Origin: Marivibrio sp040218065
GTDB taxonomy: Bacteria > Pseudomonadota > Alphaproteobacteria > UBA8366 > Aestuariispiraceae
Reading direction: 5' to 3'
NCBI RefSeq assembly: GCF_040218065.1
Contig: NZ_JAVJQE010000008.1
Span: 463,566 to 527,565 of the forward strand
DNA: 64,000 nt
The position numbers and the translations under genes were made by a program. How positions within the stretch are numbered: the first letter of the stretch is position 1; each line of letters starts with the position of its first letter. The notes under the pieces were generated by a model that was given only the letters and a program-made list of their open reading frames with translations, was not told the DNA's origin and searched no databases. This document shows positions 16,978-24,424 of the stretch, one piece after another.

Positions 16978-18282
16978 ATGCCCCTCGACCCCTATTTCAG
17001 CCCTTCCGCCGACGGCGACACCGCCTTTACGGTGGAGGCGCCCAAGATCAAGTTCGGCGACGGGGCGCTCGGCGAGGTGGGCAAGGACGCCAAGGCGCTG
17101 GGCATGACCCGGATCGCGCTGTTTTGCGATCCCAAGATCGCGGAGCTGCCGGCGGCCGAGACGGTGCAGACGGCGCTGAGGGCGGAGGGTCTCGACGCCG
17201 TCCTCTACACCGATTTGGAGGTCGAGCCGACCGACGGGTCGTTCAAGGCGGCGGCGGATTTCGCGATCGACGGCCGCTTCGACGGCTACATCTCGCTCGG
17301 CGGCGGCTCGACGATGGACACGGCCAAGGCGGCCAATCTTTACGCGACCTATCCGGACGACTTCCTCGCTTACGTCAATGCGCCGATCGGGGCGGCGAAG
17401 CCCGTGCCCGGGCCCTTGAAGCCGCATATCGCCTGTCCGACGACTTTCGGCACGGCCTCCGAATGCACCGGAATCGCGATCTTCGACCTGTTGGAGATGG
17501 AGGCTAAGACGGGCGTCGCGAGCCCGCGGCTGCGCCCGGCGCTGGGCGTGCTCGACCCCGGCGTGCTGCGGACCCTGCCGGCGCCGGTGATTGCGGCGAA
17601 CGGCTTCGACGTCTTCAGCCACGCCTTCGAAAGCCTGACCGCGCGCCCTTATTCACACCGCCCCAAAGCCGACGATCCGATGAAGCGGCCTTTGAGCCAG
17701 GGAGCCAACCCCTATTCCGACATCGCCTGCCAGGAGGCGATCCGGCTTGTCGGCGCGCATCTTGTCCGCGCCGTCAACGATCCGCAGGACGAGGATTACG
17801 AGGCGCTGATGTTCGCCGGCATGCTGGCGGGGATCGGCTTCGGCAACGCCGGTTGTCACGTGCCGCACGCGATGAGCTACGCCGTAGCCGGGCTGGTCGA
17901 AGACTATGTGCCGGAGGGGTGGTCGACCAACGAGCCGATGGTTCCGCACGGAATTTCCGTTATCGTCAACGCGCCCGCGGTCTTCCGCATGATGGGACCC
18001 GCCTGTCCGGAGCGTCATCTGATGGGCGCGAAGGCGATGGGGGCCGACGTCAGCGAGGTAGCGCCGGCGGACGCCGGCGCGGCGCTCGCCGATCGGATCA
18101 TCGAGATGATGCGCGCGACCGGCATGCCGAACGGGCTCTCCGGCGTCGGCTACGCCGAGGCGGATGTGGCGAATCTCGTCGCCAAATCCGCGCCGCAGCG
18201 CCGGCTCCTGGACAATGCGCCGAAAGCCGTGCGCGAACCGGAGCTTGAGACGCTGTTCCGGGACGCGCTGCGGTACTGGTAG
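16978..18282 (+). CDS. Iron-containing alcohol dehydrogenase, hydroxyacid-oxoacid transhydrogenase type
   Basis: A 434-residue group III (iron) alcohol dehydrogenase. Blocks such as VEPTDGSFKAA, GGGSTMDTAKAANLYA, PTTFGTASECTG, NGFDVFSHAFES and GIGFGNAGCHVPHAMSY follow the sequence of mitochondrial ADHFE1 closely. That enzyme couples oxidation of 4-hydroxybutyrate to reduction of 2-oxoglutarate. The metal-binding histidines (FSHAFE, CHVPHA) are present. The ATG at 16978 is used; an upstream in-frame start adds 25 unrelated residues. It is monocistronic by position, and true substrates are uncertain. Confidence 0.87.
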   Translation: MPLDPYFSPSADGDTAFTVEAPKIKFGDGALGEVGKDAKALGMTRIALFCDPKIAELPAAETVQTALRAEGLDAVLYTDLEVEPTDGSFKAAADFAIDGRFDGYISLGGGSTMDTAKAANLYATYPDDFLAYVNAPIGAAKPVPGPLKPHIACPTTFGTASECTGIAIFDLLEMEAKTGVASPRLRPALGVLDPGVLRTLPAPVIAANGFDVFSHAFESLTARPYSHRPKADDPMKRPLSQGANPYSDIACQEAIRLVGAHLVRAVNDPQDEDYEALMFAGMLAGIGFGNAGCHVPHAMSYAVAGLVEDYVPEGWSTNEPMVPHGISVIVNAPAVFRMMGPACPERHLMGAKAMGADVSEVAPADAGAALADRIIEMMRATGMPNGLSGVGYAEADVANLVAKSAPQRRLLDNAPKAVREPELETLFRDALRYW

Positions 18283-18607
18283 GCGGACCGCGCGCCCTCG
18301 CGCGGATTTGAGACGATTGGGAAAAACAGCCCGGACGGGCTGCGACCCGTTGCCCCTAGCATTCATTTCGGCTTCCGCCTATATTGGGGGCAATCCGAGA
18401 GGCGTGGGTCCGCGCAGAGATCACTCTGCGGCAGGGCCATTTTTTCGCGCGCTCGGGTAATCAGGTATGCACGGATTGCGTAACAGAGCCGGCTGCCATG
18501 CGTTTTCGGCAAGTTCGATTTGCGGAAAGCGAATTGGTGTGACCAACAGGTTTGGGTTATGTGTCCGTTTGATTTCAGTCCGGGGTCCGGCGTCGCGGGG
18601 GGCCCTT
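18283..18607. other. Intergenic region, probable leader of the zinc-ribbon gene
   Basis: The 325 bp after the iron alcohol dehydrogenase contain no recognised gene. A 7-bp hairpin CGCAGAG-ATCA-CTCTGCG (18413-18430) is followed nine bases later by six T residues. The spacing is wrong for a textbook intrinsic terminator, though it may serve as one. The part from 18480 to 18600 is less GC-rich and probably carries the promoter of the next gene. Confidence 0.4.
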
Positions 18608-18811
18608 ATGGTCAAGAACGAGATGGAGCGGATTCGAGAGATGAGCGATTCAAGCAAGAACAAGAAGCCGGAGTCGGATCGTCAGTACGAGGCGAAGCCC
18701 CGTAAGTGCCTGATGTGTCGGAACGAGTTCAAGAGCTCCTGGCCGGGCGAGCGCGTTTGCTCCAACTGCAAGCAGACCAGCGCCTGGAACGATTCCTCGC
18801 TGGCCGCGTAA
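18608..18811 (+). CDS. Small four-cysteine zinc-ribbon protein
   Basis: A 67-residue (or shorter) protein with CLMCRNEF near the middle and CSNCK 15 residues later, a C-x2-C-x14-C-x2-C arrangement typical of a zinc ribbon. The N-terminal part is charged and Lys/Ser-rich; the end is short and ordinary. In-frame ATGs at 18608, 18623 and 18641 are all possible; the last gives 56 residues starting MSDSSKNKK. Such small zinc proteins are conserved in alphaproteobacteria, but I know of no assigned function. A tandem repeat and a strong terminator follow. Confidence 0.72.
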   Translation: MVKNEMERIREMSDSSKNKKPESDRQYEAKPRKCLMCRNEFKSSWPGERVCSNCKQTSAWNDSSLAA

Positions 18812-18830
18812 CGCGCCGGCGACCGGCTTC

Positions 18831-18899
18831 ACGCGCCCCAGCGGCGCAGCCGATACGCGCCCCAGCGGCGCAGCCGATACGCGCCACAGCGGCGCATTC
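18831..18899. repeat. 24-bp tandem repeat, 2.9 copies
   Basis: Two identical 24-bp units beginning ACGCGCCCCAGCGGCG (18831-18854 and 18855-18878) are followed by a diverged partial third unit to about 18899. The array is intergenic, between the zinc-ribbon stop and the terminator. Each unit contains a GCGCC/GGCGC element able to fold. Confidence 0.85.
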
Positions 18900-18908
18900 A
18901 AACCGACC

Positions 18909-18953
18909 AAAAAACCCGGGTTCGACGCGGCAAGCGTTTGACCCGGGTTTTTT
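18909..18953. terminator. Bidirectional intrinsic terminator
   Basis: Perfect 13-bp arms AAAAAACCCGGGT and ACCCGGGTTTTTT are separated by 19 nt, giving a GC stem with a run of T on both strands. It should end transcription of the zinc-ribbon gene before nth. Confidence 0.88.
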
Positions 18954-19005
18954 GTGCGCCATATCCGCCCCCGTTCCACGCGGCGACGAGAAGAGGCGAG
19001 ACGCG

Positions 19006-19665
19006 ATGTTGAGCGATCAGGCGGTGGAAACGCTCTTCGAGCGGTTCGAGGCGCGATTCCCGGACGTGAACCGCATCCCCGACAAGGTCGAGAAGGACCC
19101 TTTTCGCAGCCTCGTCTCGGTCATGCTCTCCGCGCAATCGCGTGACGAGATGACCGCCAAGGCCCGCGATCAGCTGTTCGCCGAGGCCGGTACGCCGCAG
19201 GCGATCCTGGGCCTGCCGGAGGACCGCTTGGCCCAACTGATCAAGCCCTGCGGCCTTTACAACATGAAGGCGAAGAGCCTGCACAAGATGTGCCGCGCGC
19301 TGCTGGAGGAGCATGGCGGCCGCGTCCCGGCCGATCGCAAGACGCTGACCAGTCTGCCGGGCGTGGGGCGCAAGTCGGCGGACATCCTGCTGCGCTTCAC
19401 CTTCGGGAAGCCGGTGGTGGCCGTCGACACCCACGTCCACCGTGTGTGCAACCGCCTCGGACTCGCGCATGGCAAGACGGAGGCGCAGACGGCCGCCCAG
19501 CTCGAGCCGCGGGTCCCGAAGCGCTTCGGCTTCGGCGCCCACATCTGGCTTCTCGAGCACGGCAAGCGCCTGTGCAAATCCCGCACGCCCCAGTGCGCGG
19601 CCTGCTTCCTGGAAGACGTCTGCGAAAAGAACCCGGCTCCGCCGAAGGGAAAGAAGAGCCGATAG
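19006..19665 (+). CDS. nth: Endonuclease III
   Basis: A 219-residue base-excision repair glycosylase/AP lyase for oxidised pyrimidines. The helix-hairpin-helix LPGVGRKSAD (catalytic Lys) is near residue 120, VDTHVHRVCNRLG with the catalytic Asp near 138, and the C-terminal 4Fe-4S ligands C-x6-C-x2-C-x5-C (CKSRTPQCAACFLEDVC) near 192-208. All key residues are intact. The ATG at 19006 gives the normal family length; the open frame extends further upstream only through the tandem repeat. It converges with the YtoQ gene, 15 bp away. Confidence 0.95.
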   Translation: MLSDQAVETLFERFEARFPDVNRIPDKVEKDPFRSLVSVMLSAQSRDEMTAKARDQLFAEAGTPQAILGLPEDRLAQLIKPCGLYNMKAKSLHKMCRALLEEHGGRVPADRKTLTSLPGVGRKSADILLRFTFGKPVVAVDTHVHRVCNRLGLAHGKTEAQTAAQLEPRVPKRFGFGAHIWLLEHGKRLCKSRTPQCAACFLEDVCEKNPAPPKGKKSR

Positions 19666-19680
19666 ACGGCCGGAAGGGCC

Positions 19681-20169
19681 TTACTCCGCCGCCTCCGCCT
19701 TGGTTTTGGGCGTCGCGCCGCCGATGACGTAAGCGAGCGCCTGGACGACCTGCTCCGGCTCGCGCGCGACGGCGTTGGCGGCCGCGTCGACCTCCTTCAG
19801 CGCGTGATCGTGTTCGGGCGGATGGAGGGTGATGATCGGCTTGCCGAGCGCCGCGGCGTAGCCCGCGTCGAAGGCGGCGTTCCACTGCTTGTACTTCTCG
19901 CCGAAGCGCACGACGACGACGTCTGCGTCCCGGATCAGGGTCTGCGTGCGGATCGCGTTCAGCTGCGCGCCCTTGCGGTCGTGCCAGAATTTGCTGTCCT
20001 CGGCCCCGAAGATGGCGACGCCGCAATCGTCGCTGTCCTCATGCACGGTGACGGGGGTGGTCAGGTCGACGGCCAAGCCGGCCTGCGCGACGCCGGTCTC
20101 GATCCGCTCGCGCCAGTCGCTGTGGATCTCGCCCGACAGATAGACTGTCCAACGGCGGTGCGTGCTCAT
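19681..20169 (-). CDS. YtoQ family protein
   Basis: A 162-residue protein of the YtoQ family, whose fold resembles nucleoside 2-deoxyribosyltransferases. Conserved blocks: VYLSGEIHSDWR at the N-terminus, DSDDCGVAIFGAE and WHDRKGAQLNAIRT in the middle, and ADVVVVRFGEKYKQWNAAFDAGYA. There is no signal peptide. The reaction is not established as far as I know. It follows the homocysteine methyltransferase gene by 45 bp on the same strand and may be the last gene of the metY transcript. Confidence 0.85.
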   Translation of the reverse strand: MSTHRRWTVYLSGEIHSDWRERIETGVAQAGLAVDLTTPVTVHEDSDDCGVAIFGAEDSKFWHDRKGAQLNAIRTQTLIRDADVVVVRFGEKYKQWNAAFDAGYAAALGKPIITLHPPEHDHALKEVDAAANAVAREPEQVVQALAYVIGGATPKTKAEAAE

Positions 20170-20214
20170 GGTCTCTCTCCCTCCGATCGATAACCCTTTG
20201 GGCGTATAGGGCGA

Positions 20215-21273
20215 TCAGGCCCGCCGGCGACGCCGGCGGCGGCCGCCGTCGTCCCCGTCGCCGCTCTCGCCCGCGCCGCCGGCGTGGACGTGGGCCGGCC
20301 GGTCGGTGACGCCGGCGAGCGGGCCCAGCTTTTCGACGATCGCCTCCAGCGTCGGGACTTGGCCCGGCTCGTGGCTGTCGAGCGCCTGGCGGATCGCCTT
20401 CAGCACCGTCCCGTCGGTGCCGCAGCAGCCGCCGACGATGCGCGCGCCCGCGTCGCGCGCGAGCCGCGCGTAGTCCGCCATCAGCTCCGGCGTGCCGGTG
20501 TAGCGGAACTGGCCGTCCTTGAACTCCGGCACGCCGCAATTGGCCTTGGCGACGATCACCGCGTCCGGATCGACGACGCCGTGCATCTGGACGATCGACA
20601 GCACGTTCTCGGTCGCGCCCAGGCCGCAATTGGCGCCGATCGCGGCCGGTCGGACGGGCAGGGCGCGCAAGCTCGTGTAGGCGTCTTCCGGCGACAGACC
20701 CATCATGGTCTTGCCGGCGGTGTCGAAGGTCATGGTGCTGACCACGGGCCGGCCGGCGCGCGCGGCGCCTTCGACCGCGGCGGCGGCCTCCTCGCGGCTC
20801 GACATGGTCTCGACCCAAAGGATGTCGGCGCCGCCGTCGACCAGGCCCTGGGCCTGCTCGGCGAAGGCCTCGACGCCCTCCTCATGGGTGACCGGGCCGA
20901 CGGGGACGAACAATTCGCCCGACGGGCCGATGGAGCCGGCGACGACCACCGGCCGGCCGGCCTTGTCGGCTACGGCGCGCGCGCGCTCGGCTGCGGCCTT
21001 TGAGAGCTCGTAGGCCCGATCCTGCGCCTGATGCAGCTTCAGGCGGAAGCTGTTGCCGCCGAAACTGTTGGTCAGGATGATGTCGGCCCCCGCGTCGACG
21101 AATTCCTGATGCACGCTCTCCACCCGGTCGGGATGGTCGAGGTTCCAGAGTTCCGGCGCGTCGCCCGACTGCAGACCGCGGGCGAACAGGTTGGTGCCCA
21201 TCGCGCCGTCGGCCATAAGATAGGGTTTTTCGGCCAGCAGCTTCAGGAACAGATTATCGGACGCGTCGCTCAT
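20215..21273 (-). CDS. Homocysteine S-methyltransferase, betaine-homocysteine type
   Basis: A 352-residue TIM-barrel methyltransferase that makes methionine from homocysteine with betaine or another methyl donor. The start ADGAMGTNLF, the zinc ligands in GANCG (near residue 210) and GGCCGT (near 290), and an overall BHMT-like layout are visible. The ATG at 21273 is used; an in-frame start 30 bp upstream would overlap the MetY stop region. The last 25 residues are a low-complexity Gly/Asp stretch ending in a run of arginines, absent from the family core. It is 26 bp downstream of metY, so the two form a methionine-synthesis operon. Confidence 0.88.
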   Translation of the reverse strand: MSDASDNLFLKLLAEKPYLMADGAMGTNLFARGLQSGDAPELWNLDHPDRVESVHQEFVDAGADIILTNSFGGNSFRLKLHQAQDRAYELSKAAAERARAVADKAGRPVVVAGSIGPSGELFVPVGPVTHEEGVEAFAEQAQGLVDGGADILWVETMSSREEAAAAVEGAARAGRPVVSTMTFDTAGKTMMGLSPEDAYTSLRALPVRPAAIGANCGLGATENVLSIVQMHGVVDPDAVIVAKANCGVPEFKDGQFRYTGTPELMADYARLARDAGARIVGGCCGTDGTVLKAIRQALDSHEPGQVPTLEAIVEKLGPLAGVTDRPAHVHAGGAGESGDGDDGGRRRRRRRA

Positions 21274-21299
21274 CGGGGGCCTGTCTCTCTCACTAGGGG

Positions 21300-22592
21300 T
21301 CAAAGCTTGGCGGCCTTGGCGAGGCCGCGGTCCAGATCCTCGATCAGATCGGCCGCCGTCTCCAGCCCGACCGAAAGCCGCACCAGCTCCGGCCCGGCGC
21401 CGGCGGCGGTCTGCTGCTCGGGGCTCAATTGATTATGGGTGGTCGACGCGGGATGCAGCACCAGGCTCTTCGCGTCGCCGATATTGGCGAGATGGCTGAA
21501 GAGCTCCAGGCTCTCGGTCAGCTTCTTCGCCGCCTCGAAGCCGCCCTTCAGCTCGACCGTGAAGACCGAGCCCGCGCCCTTCGGAAGGTATTTCCGCGCA
21601 AGATCGTGGTAGGGCGAGCTCTTCAGGCCGGCGTAATTCACCCGCGCGACCTGGTCGTGCCCCTCCAGGAACTCGGCGACGGCGAGCGCGTTGGCGCAGT
21701 GCCGCTCCATGCGCAGCGGCAGCGTCTCTATGCCGAGCAGCGTCAGGAACGCGTTCATCGGCTGCTGGCTCGGCCCCAGATCGCGCAGGCCCACCGCCTG
21801 GCCGTAGATCGTATAGGCCAGGTCGCCGAAGGTCTCGCAGAAGATCAGGTCGTGATATTCCGGCGCGGGCTTCGCGAGCGAGGGGAACTTGTCCGGCTGG
21901 TTGAAGTTGAAGCGTCCGCTGTCGACCACCGCGCCGCCCAACGCCACGCCCTGGCCCTGCAGGAACTTGGTGGTGGAGTAGGTCGCGAGGCTCGCCCCCC
22001 ACTCGAACGGTCGGCACAAATAGGGCGTCGCCATCGTGTTGTCGACGATCAGCGGGATCTCGGCCTCGGCGGCGATCTTGGCGATCGCCTCCAGATCGAC
22101 GACCACGCCGCCCGGATTGGCGAGACACTCGACGAACAGCGCCTTGGTCTCGGGTCGGATCGCGCGGGCGAAGGCGTCCGGCTCCGTCGCCTCGACGAAG
22201 TCGACGCTCCAATCCCATTTCTTGAAGGTGTGGCCCATCTGATTGATGGAGCCGCCATAAAGCTTGTTCGCCGCGACGATATGATCGCCGGGGCCCATGA
22301 GGGGCAGCAGCGCCAGGATCTGCGCCGAATGGCCGCTCGCCGTCACGGTCGCGCCCACGCCGTCGTCCAGCGCGGCCAGCCGCTCCGCCAGCACCGCGAC
22401 GGTCGGATTGGTCAGGCGCGAATAGATGAAGCCCGGCTCCTGCAGATTGAACAGCGAGGCCGCATGCTCCGACGAGTCGAAGACGTAGGAGGTGTTCTGG
22501 TAGATCGGCGTCGCCCGCGCGCCGGTCTCCGCGTCGGGCGTCGCGCCGGCGTGCAGCGCCCGCGTCTCGAATCCGTAGCTCTTCCGCGCCAT
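21300..22592 (-). CDS. metY: O-acetylhomoserine aminocarboxypropyltransferase (sulfhydrylase)
   Basis: A 430-residue PLP enzyme of the Cys/Met metabolism family that makes homocysteine from O-acetylhomoserine and sulfide. The PLP lysine lies in YSTTKFLQGQG near residue 209, and ASGHSAQ and DNTMATPYLCRP mark the cofactor site. The length (430) matches MetY rather than the shorter MetZ/MetB group. It feeds homocysteine directly to the methyltransferase encoded next. A GAGGAGG ribosome-binding site precedes the ATG. I looked for a SAM riboswitch upstream and did not find one. Confidence 0.93.
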   Translation of the reverse strand: MARKSYGFETRALHAGATPDAETGARATPIYQNTSYVFDSSEHAASLFNLQEPGFIYSRLTNPTVAVLAERLAALDDGVGATVTASGHSAQILALLPLMGPGDHIVAANKLYGGSINQMGHTFKKWDWSVDFVEATEPDAFARAIRPETKALFVECLANPGGVVVDLEAIAKIAAEAEIPLIVDNTMATPYLCRPFEWGASLATYSTTKFLQGQGVALGGAVVDSGRFNFNQPDKFPSLAKPAPEYHDLIFCETFGDLAYTIYGQAVGLRDLGPSQQPMNAFLTLLGIETLPLRMERHCANALAVAEFLEGHDQVARVNYAGLKSSPYHDLARKYLPKGAGSVFTVELKGGFEAAKKLTESLELFSHLANIGDAKSLVLHPASTTHNQLSPEQQTAAGAGPELVRLSVGLETAADLIEDLDRGLAKAAKL

Positions 22593-22680
22593 AGCGCCGT
22601 TCCTCCTCGATGCGTCCCCGATCTTTATCGGAGCGGGGCCGTGCGGTCGAGAGGGGCTGTTCGGCGCTCAGCCTATTGGC

Positions 22681-22762
22681 GCCCCCGCGAAAGCGGGGAG
22701 CTTTCGGCGGCGCGCTCGCCCGCCGGAGCCGGCCGCCTGAGGCCCCCGCTTTCGCGAGAGCG
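22681..22762. repeat. Two inverted copies of a GC-rich palindrome
   Basis: GCCCCCGCGAAAGCGGGGAGC (22681-22701) and its inverted relative GGCCCCCGCTTTCGCGAGAG-type copy (22741-22762) flank about 40 bp between metY and folE. They belong to the same dispersed family seen at 11994-12052 and 16650-16866. Confidence 0.65.
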
Positions 22763-22842
22763 CGCGGAAACGGCATCCTGAGGAGGGCGCTGAGGGGCGC
22801 GACCGGCGGTGACGGATCTTTCGACCGGCGAGCCCGACGGCC

Positions 22843-23445
22843 TCAGTCTCGGATCATCGCCAGAAATTCGCGCCGCGTCTCCGGATCCTTGCGGAAGGCG
22901 CCCAGCATGTGGCTGGTCAGCGTCGTGACGCCCTGCTTGCGGATGCCGCGGGTCGTCATGCACTGATGTTCCGCGTCGATCACGACGGCGACGCCGCGCG
23001 GCTTGAGGACGCGTTCGATCGTCTCAGCGATCTGGACCGTCATAGTCTCCTGCGTCTGCAGGCGCTTGGCGTAGATCTCCAGGACGCGCGCCAGCTTGGA
23101 GATGCCGACGACGCGGCGGTCCGGCAGATAGGCGATGTTGGCGACGCCGATGATCGGGGCCATGTGATGCTCGCAATGGCTCTCGAAGGTGATGTTGCGC
23201 AGCATCACCATCTCGTCGTAGCCCTCGGTCTCCTCGAAGGTGCGACGCAGTTCCTCGTCGGGGTCGCTGGCGTAGCCGGCGTAGAATTCCTCATAGGATT
23301 TCACCACCCGCTTGGGCGTATCCAGCAGCCCCTCGCGCTCGACATCCTCGCCGATGAAGGAAAGCAGCGTGCGCACGGCGTCTTCGGCCTCTTCGCGGCT
23401 CGGGCGGTCGGCGACGAACGCGGGCTTGGCGGCGGTCTCTGGCAT
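22843..23445 (-). CDS. folE: GTP cyclohydrolase I
   Basis: A 200-residue enzyme converting GTP to 7,8-dihydroneopterin triphosphate, the first step of tetrahydrofolate synthesis. Zinc and active-site residues are intact: CEHHMAPIIG near residue 92, GISKLARV near 117 and EHQCMTTRG near 160. Folate supply fits the neighbouring methionine genes, though the promoter is separate. The gene is divergent from the IscU-like gene across 222 bp containing overlapping promoters. Confidence 0.95.
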   Translation of the reverse strand: MPETAAKPAFVADRPSREEAEDAVRTLLSFIGEDVEREGLLDTPKRVVKSYEEFYAGYASDPDEELRRTFEETEGYDEMVMLRNITFESHCEHHMAPIIGVANIAYLPDRRVVGISKLARVLEIYAKRLQTQETMTVQIAETIERVLKPRGVAVVIDAEHQCMTTRGIRKQGVTTLTSHMLGAFRKDPETRREFLAMIRD

Positions 23446-23572
23446 CGAACGGTTTCCTGTCGGCGGTGTCGCGACTATGCGGCTGTTCTATTGCGTCCAT
23501 ATAGAATGGTCGGGCGTCCGGACGACCGGGGCCGGTCTGTCGGCGACGCCTCGCCGCGGCGAATGAGGCGGG

Positions 23573-23608
23573 TATATTGTTGTAAGAGCCGGACGAGTCA
23601 ACAATATC
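23573..23608. promoter_or_regulatory. Interleaved divergent promoters in an inverted repeat
   Basis: ATATTGTTG (23574-23582) and CAACAATAT (23599-23607) form a 9-bp inverted repeat with a 16-nt spacer. Leftward, TTGACT (23596-23601), 17 bp and AATATA (23573-23578) make a promoter for folE. Rightward, TTGTAA (23580-23585), 17 bp and AATATC (23603-23608) make a weaker promoter for the Fe-S scaffold gene. The two sets overlap, so only one polymerase could occupy the site at a time. The repeat may also bind a dimeric regulator. Confidence 0.55.
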
Positions 23609-23667
23609 ACCCCGCAGGTAACGGCCATTTGACAAGCGCGCTACGGGTCGGAGGCGAGAGAGGCGGC

Positions 23668-24111
23668 ATGAGCGAGCAGCTCTACAACGATCGGATCCTG
23701 GAGGCCGCCAAGGCGCTCGTCCCCGACGACCGGCTGGCGAACCCGCAGGCCAGCGTCCAGGTGACGAGCCCGCTCTGCGGCAGCCGCATCCGCGTCGACT
23801 TGACGCTGGACGAGGTCGGCCGCGTCAAGGCCTACGGCCAGGAGGTGCGCGCCTGCGCGCTGGGGCAAAGCGCGGCCGCCATCTTCAAGCGCCACGCCGT
23901 CGGCCGCACGCGCGACGAGCTGGTTCAGGTCCGCGACGCGATGGAGGCGATGCTGAAGCAGGGCGCGCCCCCGCCTGAGGGCGAGTGGGCGGAGCTTGAG
24001 CTGCTGACGCCCGCGCGCGCGCACAAGTCCCGCCACGCCTCGATCCTGCTGCCCTTCAAGGCGACGGTGAAGGCCTATGACGAAGCCGCCGCCAAGACCG
24101 GCGGCGGGTGA
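23668..24111 (+). CDS. IscU/SufU-like iron-sulfur cluster scaffold protein
   Basis: A 147-residue protein of the IscU/NifU-N-like fold. It has cysteines in SPLCGSRI near residue 35 and VRACALGQSA near residue 70, where IscU proteins carry cluster ligands; the third IscU cysteine (near the C-terminus) is not present, so it is an atypical member. The ATG at 23668 follows a GGAGGCGAGAGAGG ribosome-binding region. YidD is encoded 9 bp downstream, an arrangement I recall from other alphaproteobacteria with folE nearby. The role as a scaffold is inferred from family. Confidence 0.8.
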   Translation: MSEQLYNDRILEAAKALVPDDRLANPQASVQVTSPLCGSRIRVDLTLDEVGRVKAYGQEVRACALGQSAAAIFKRHAVGRTRDELVQVRDAMEAMLKQGAPPPEGEWAELELLTPARAHKSRHASILLPFKATVKAYDEAAAKTGGG

Positions 24112-24120
24112 GCGGCGCCG

Positions 24121-24375
24121 ATGGCCGCCCCGGACGCAACGCGCCTGAATTGGGCCCAGCGCCTGGCCCTCGGCCTGATCTTCCTCTATCGCGTGACGTT
24201 GTCGGCGGTGATGGGCCGGCAGTGCCGGTTCCTACCGACCTGCTCGGAATATGCGGCCGACGCGATCCGCAGCCACGGCGCCGCCAAGGGCGCCGGCCTT
24301 GCGCTGCGCCGCATCGCCCGCTGCCACCCCTGGGGCGGCTCCGGCTACGATCCCGTTCCGCCGCGCGAGAGGTAA
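24121..24375 (+). CDS. yidD: Membrane protein insertion efficiency factor YidD
   Basis: An 84-residue YidD protein, thought to help YidC insert inner-membrane proteins. The N-terminal amphipathic/hydrophobic helix LALGLIFLYRVTLSAVMG is followed by the family core CRFLPTCSEYA and the CHPWGGSGYDPVP tail. The three conserved cysteines are present. It is immediately downstream of the Fe-S scaffold gene and probably co-transcribed. Confidence 0.95.
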   Translation: MAAPDATRLNWAQRLALGLIFLYRVTLSAVMGRQCRFLPTCSEYAADAIRSHGAAKGAGLALRRIARCHPWGGSGYDPVPPRER

Positions 24376-24424
24376 GGCGGGTGTGCGATTGACGGCGCGT
24401 GCGGCGCGCGCAATCATAGATTGC

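Noticed and set aside
18413..18445. Intrinsic terminator after the iron alcohol dehydrogenase
   Set aside because: The stem is only 7 bp and the T-run begins nine bases after it, so it is listed only as a possible element of the intergenic region.
18831..18899. CRISPR-like repeat array
   Set aside because: Units are directly adjacent 24-mers with no spacers and fewer than three copies.
22593..22842. Possible SAM-responsive riboswitch upstream of metY
   Set aside because: The conserved core and pseudoknot sequence of SAM-II type elements are not present; only simple hairpins and dispersed palindromes are seen.
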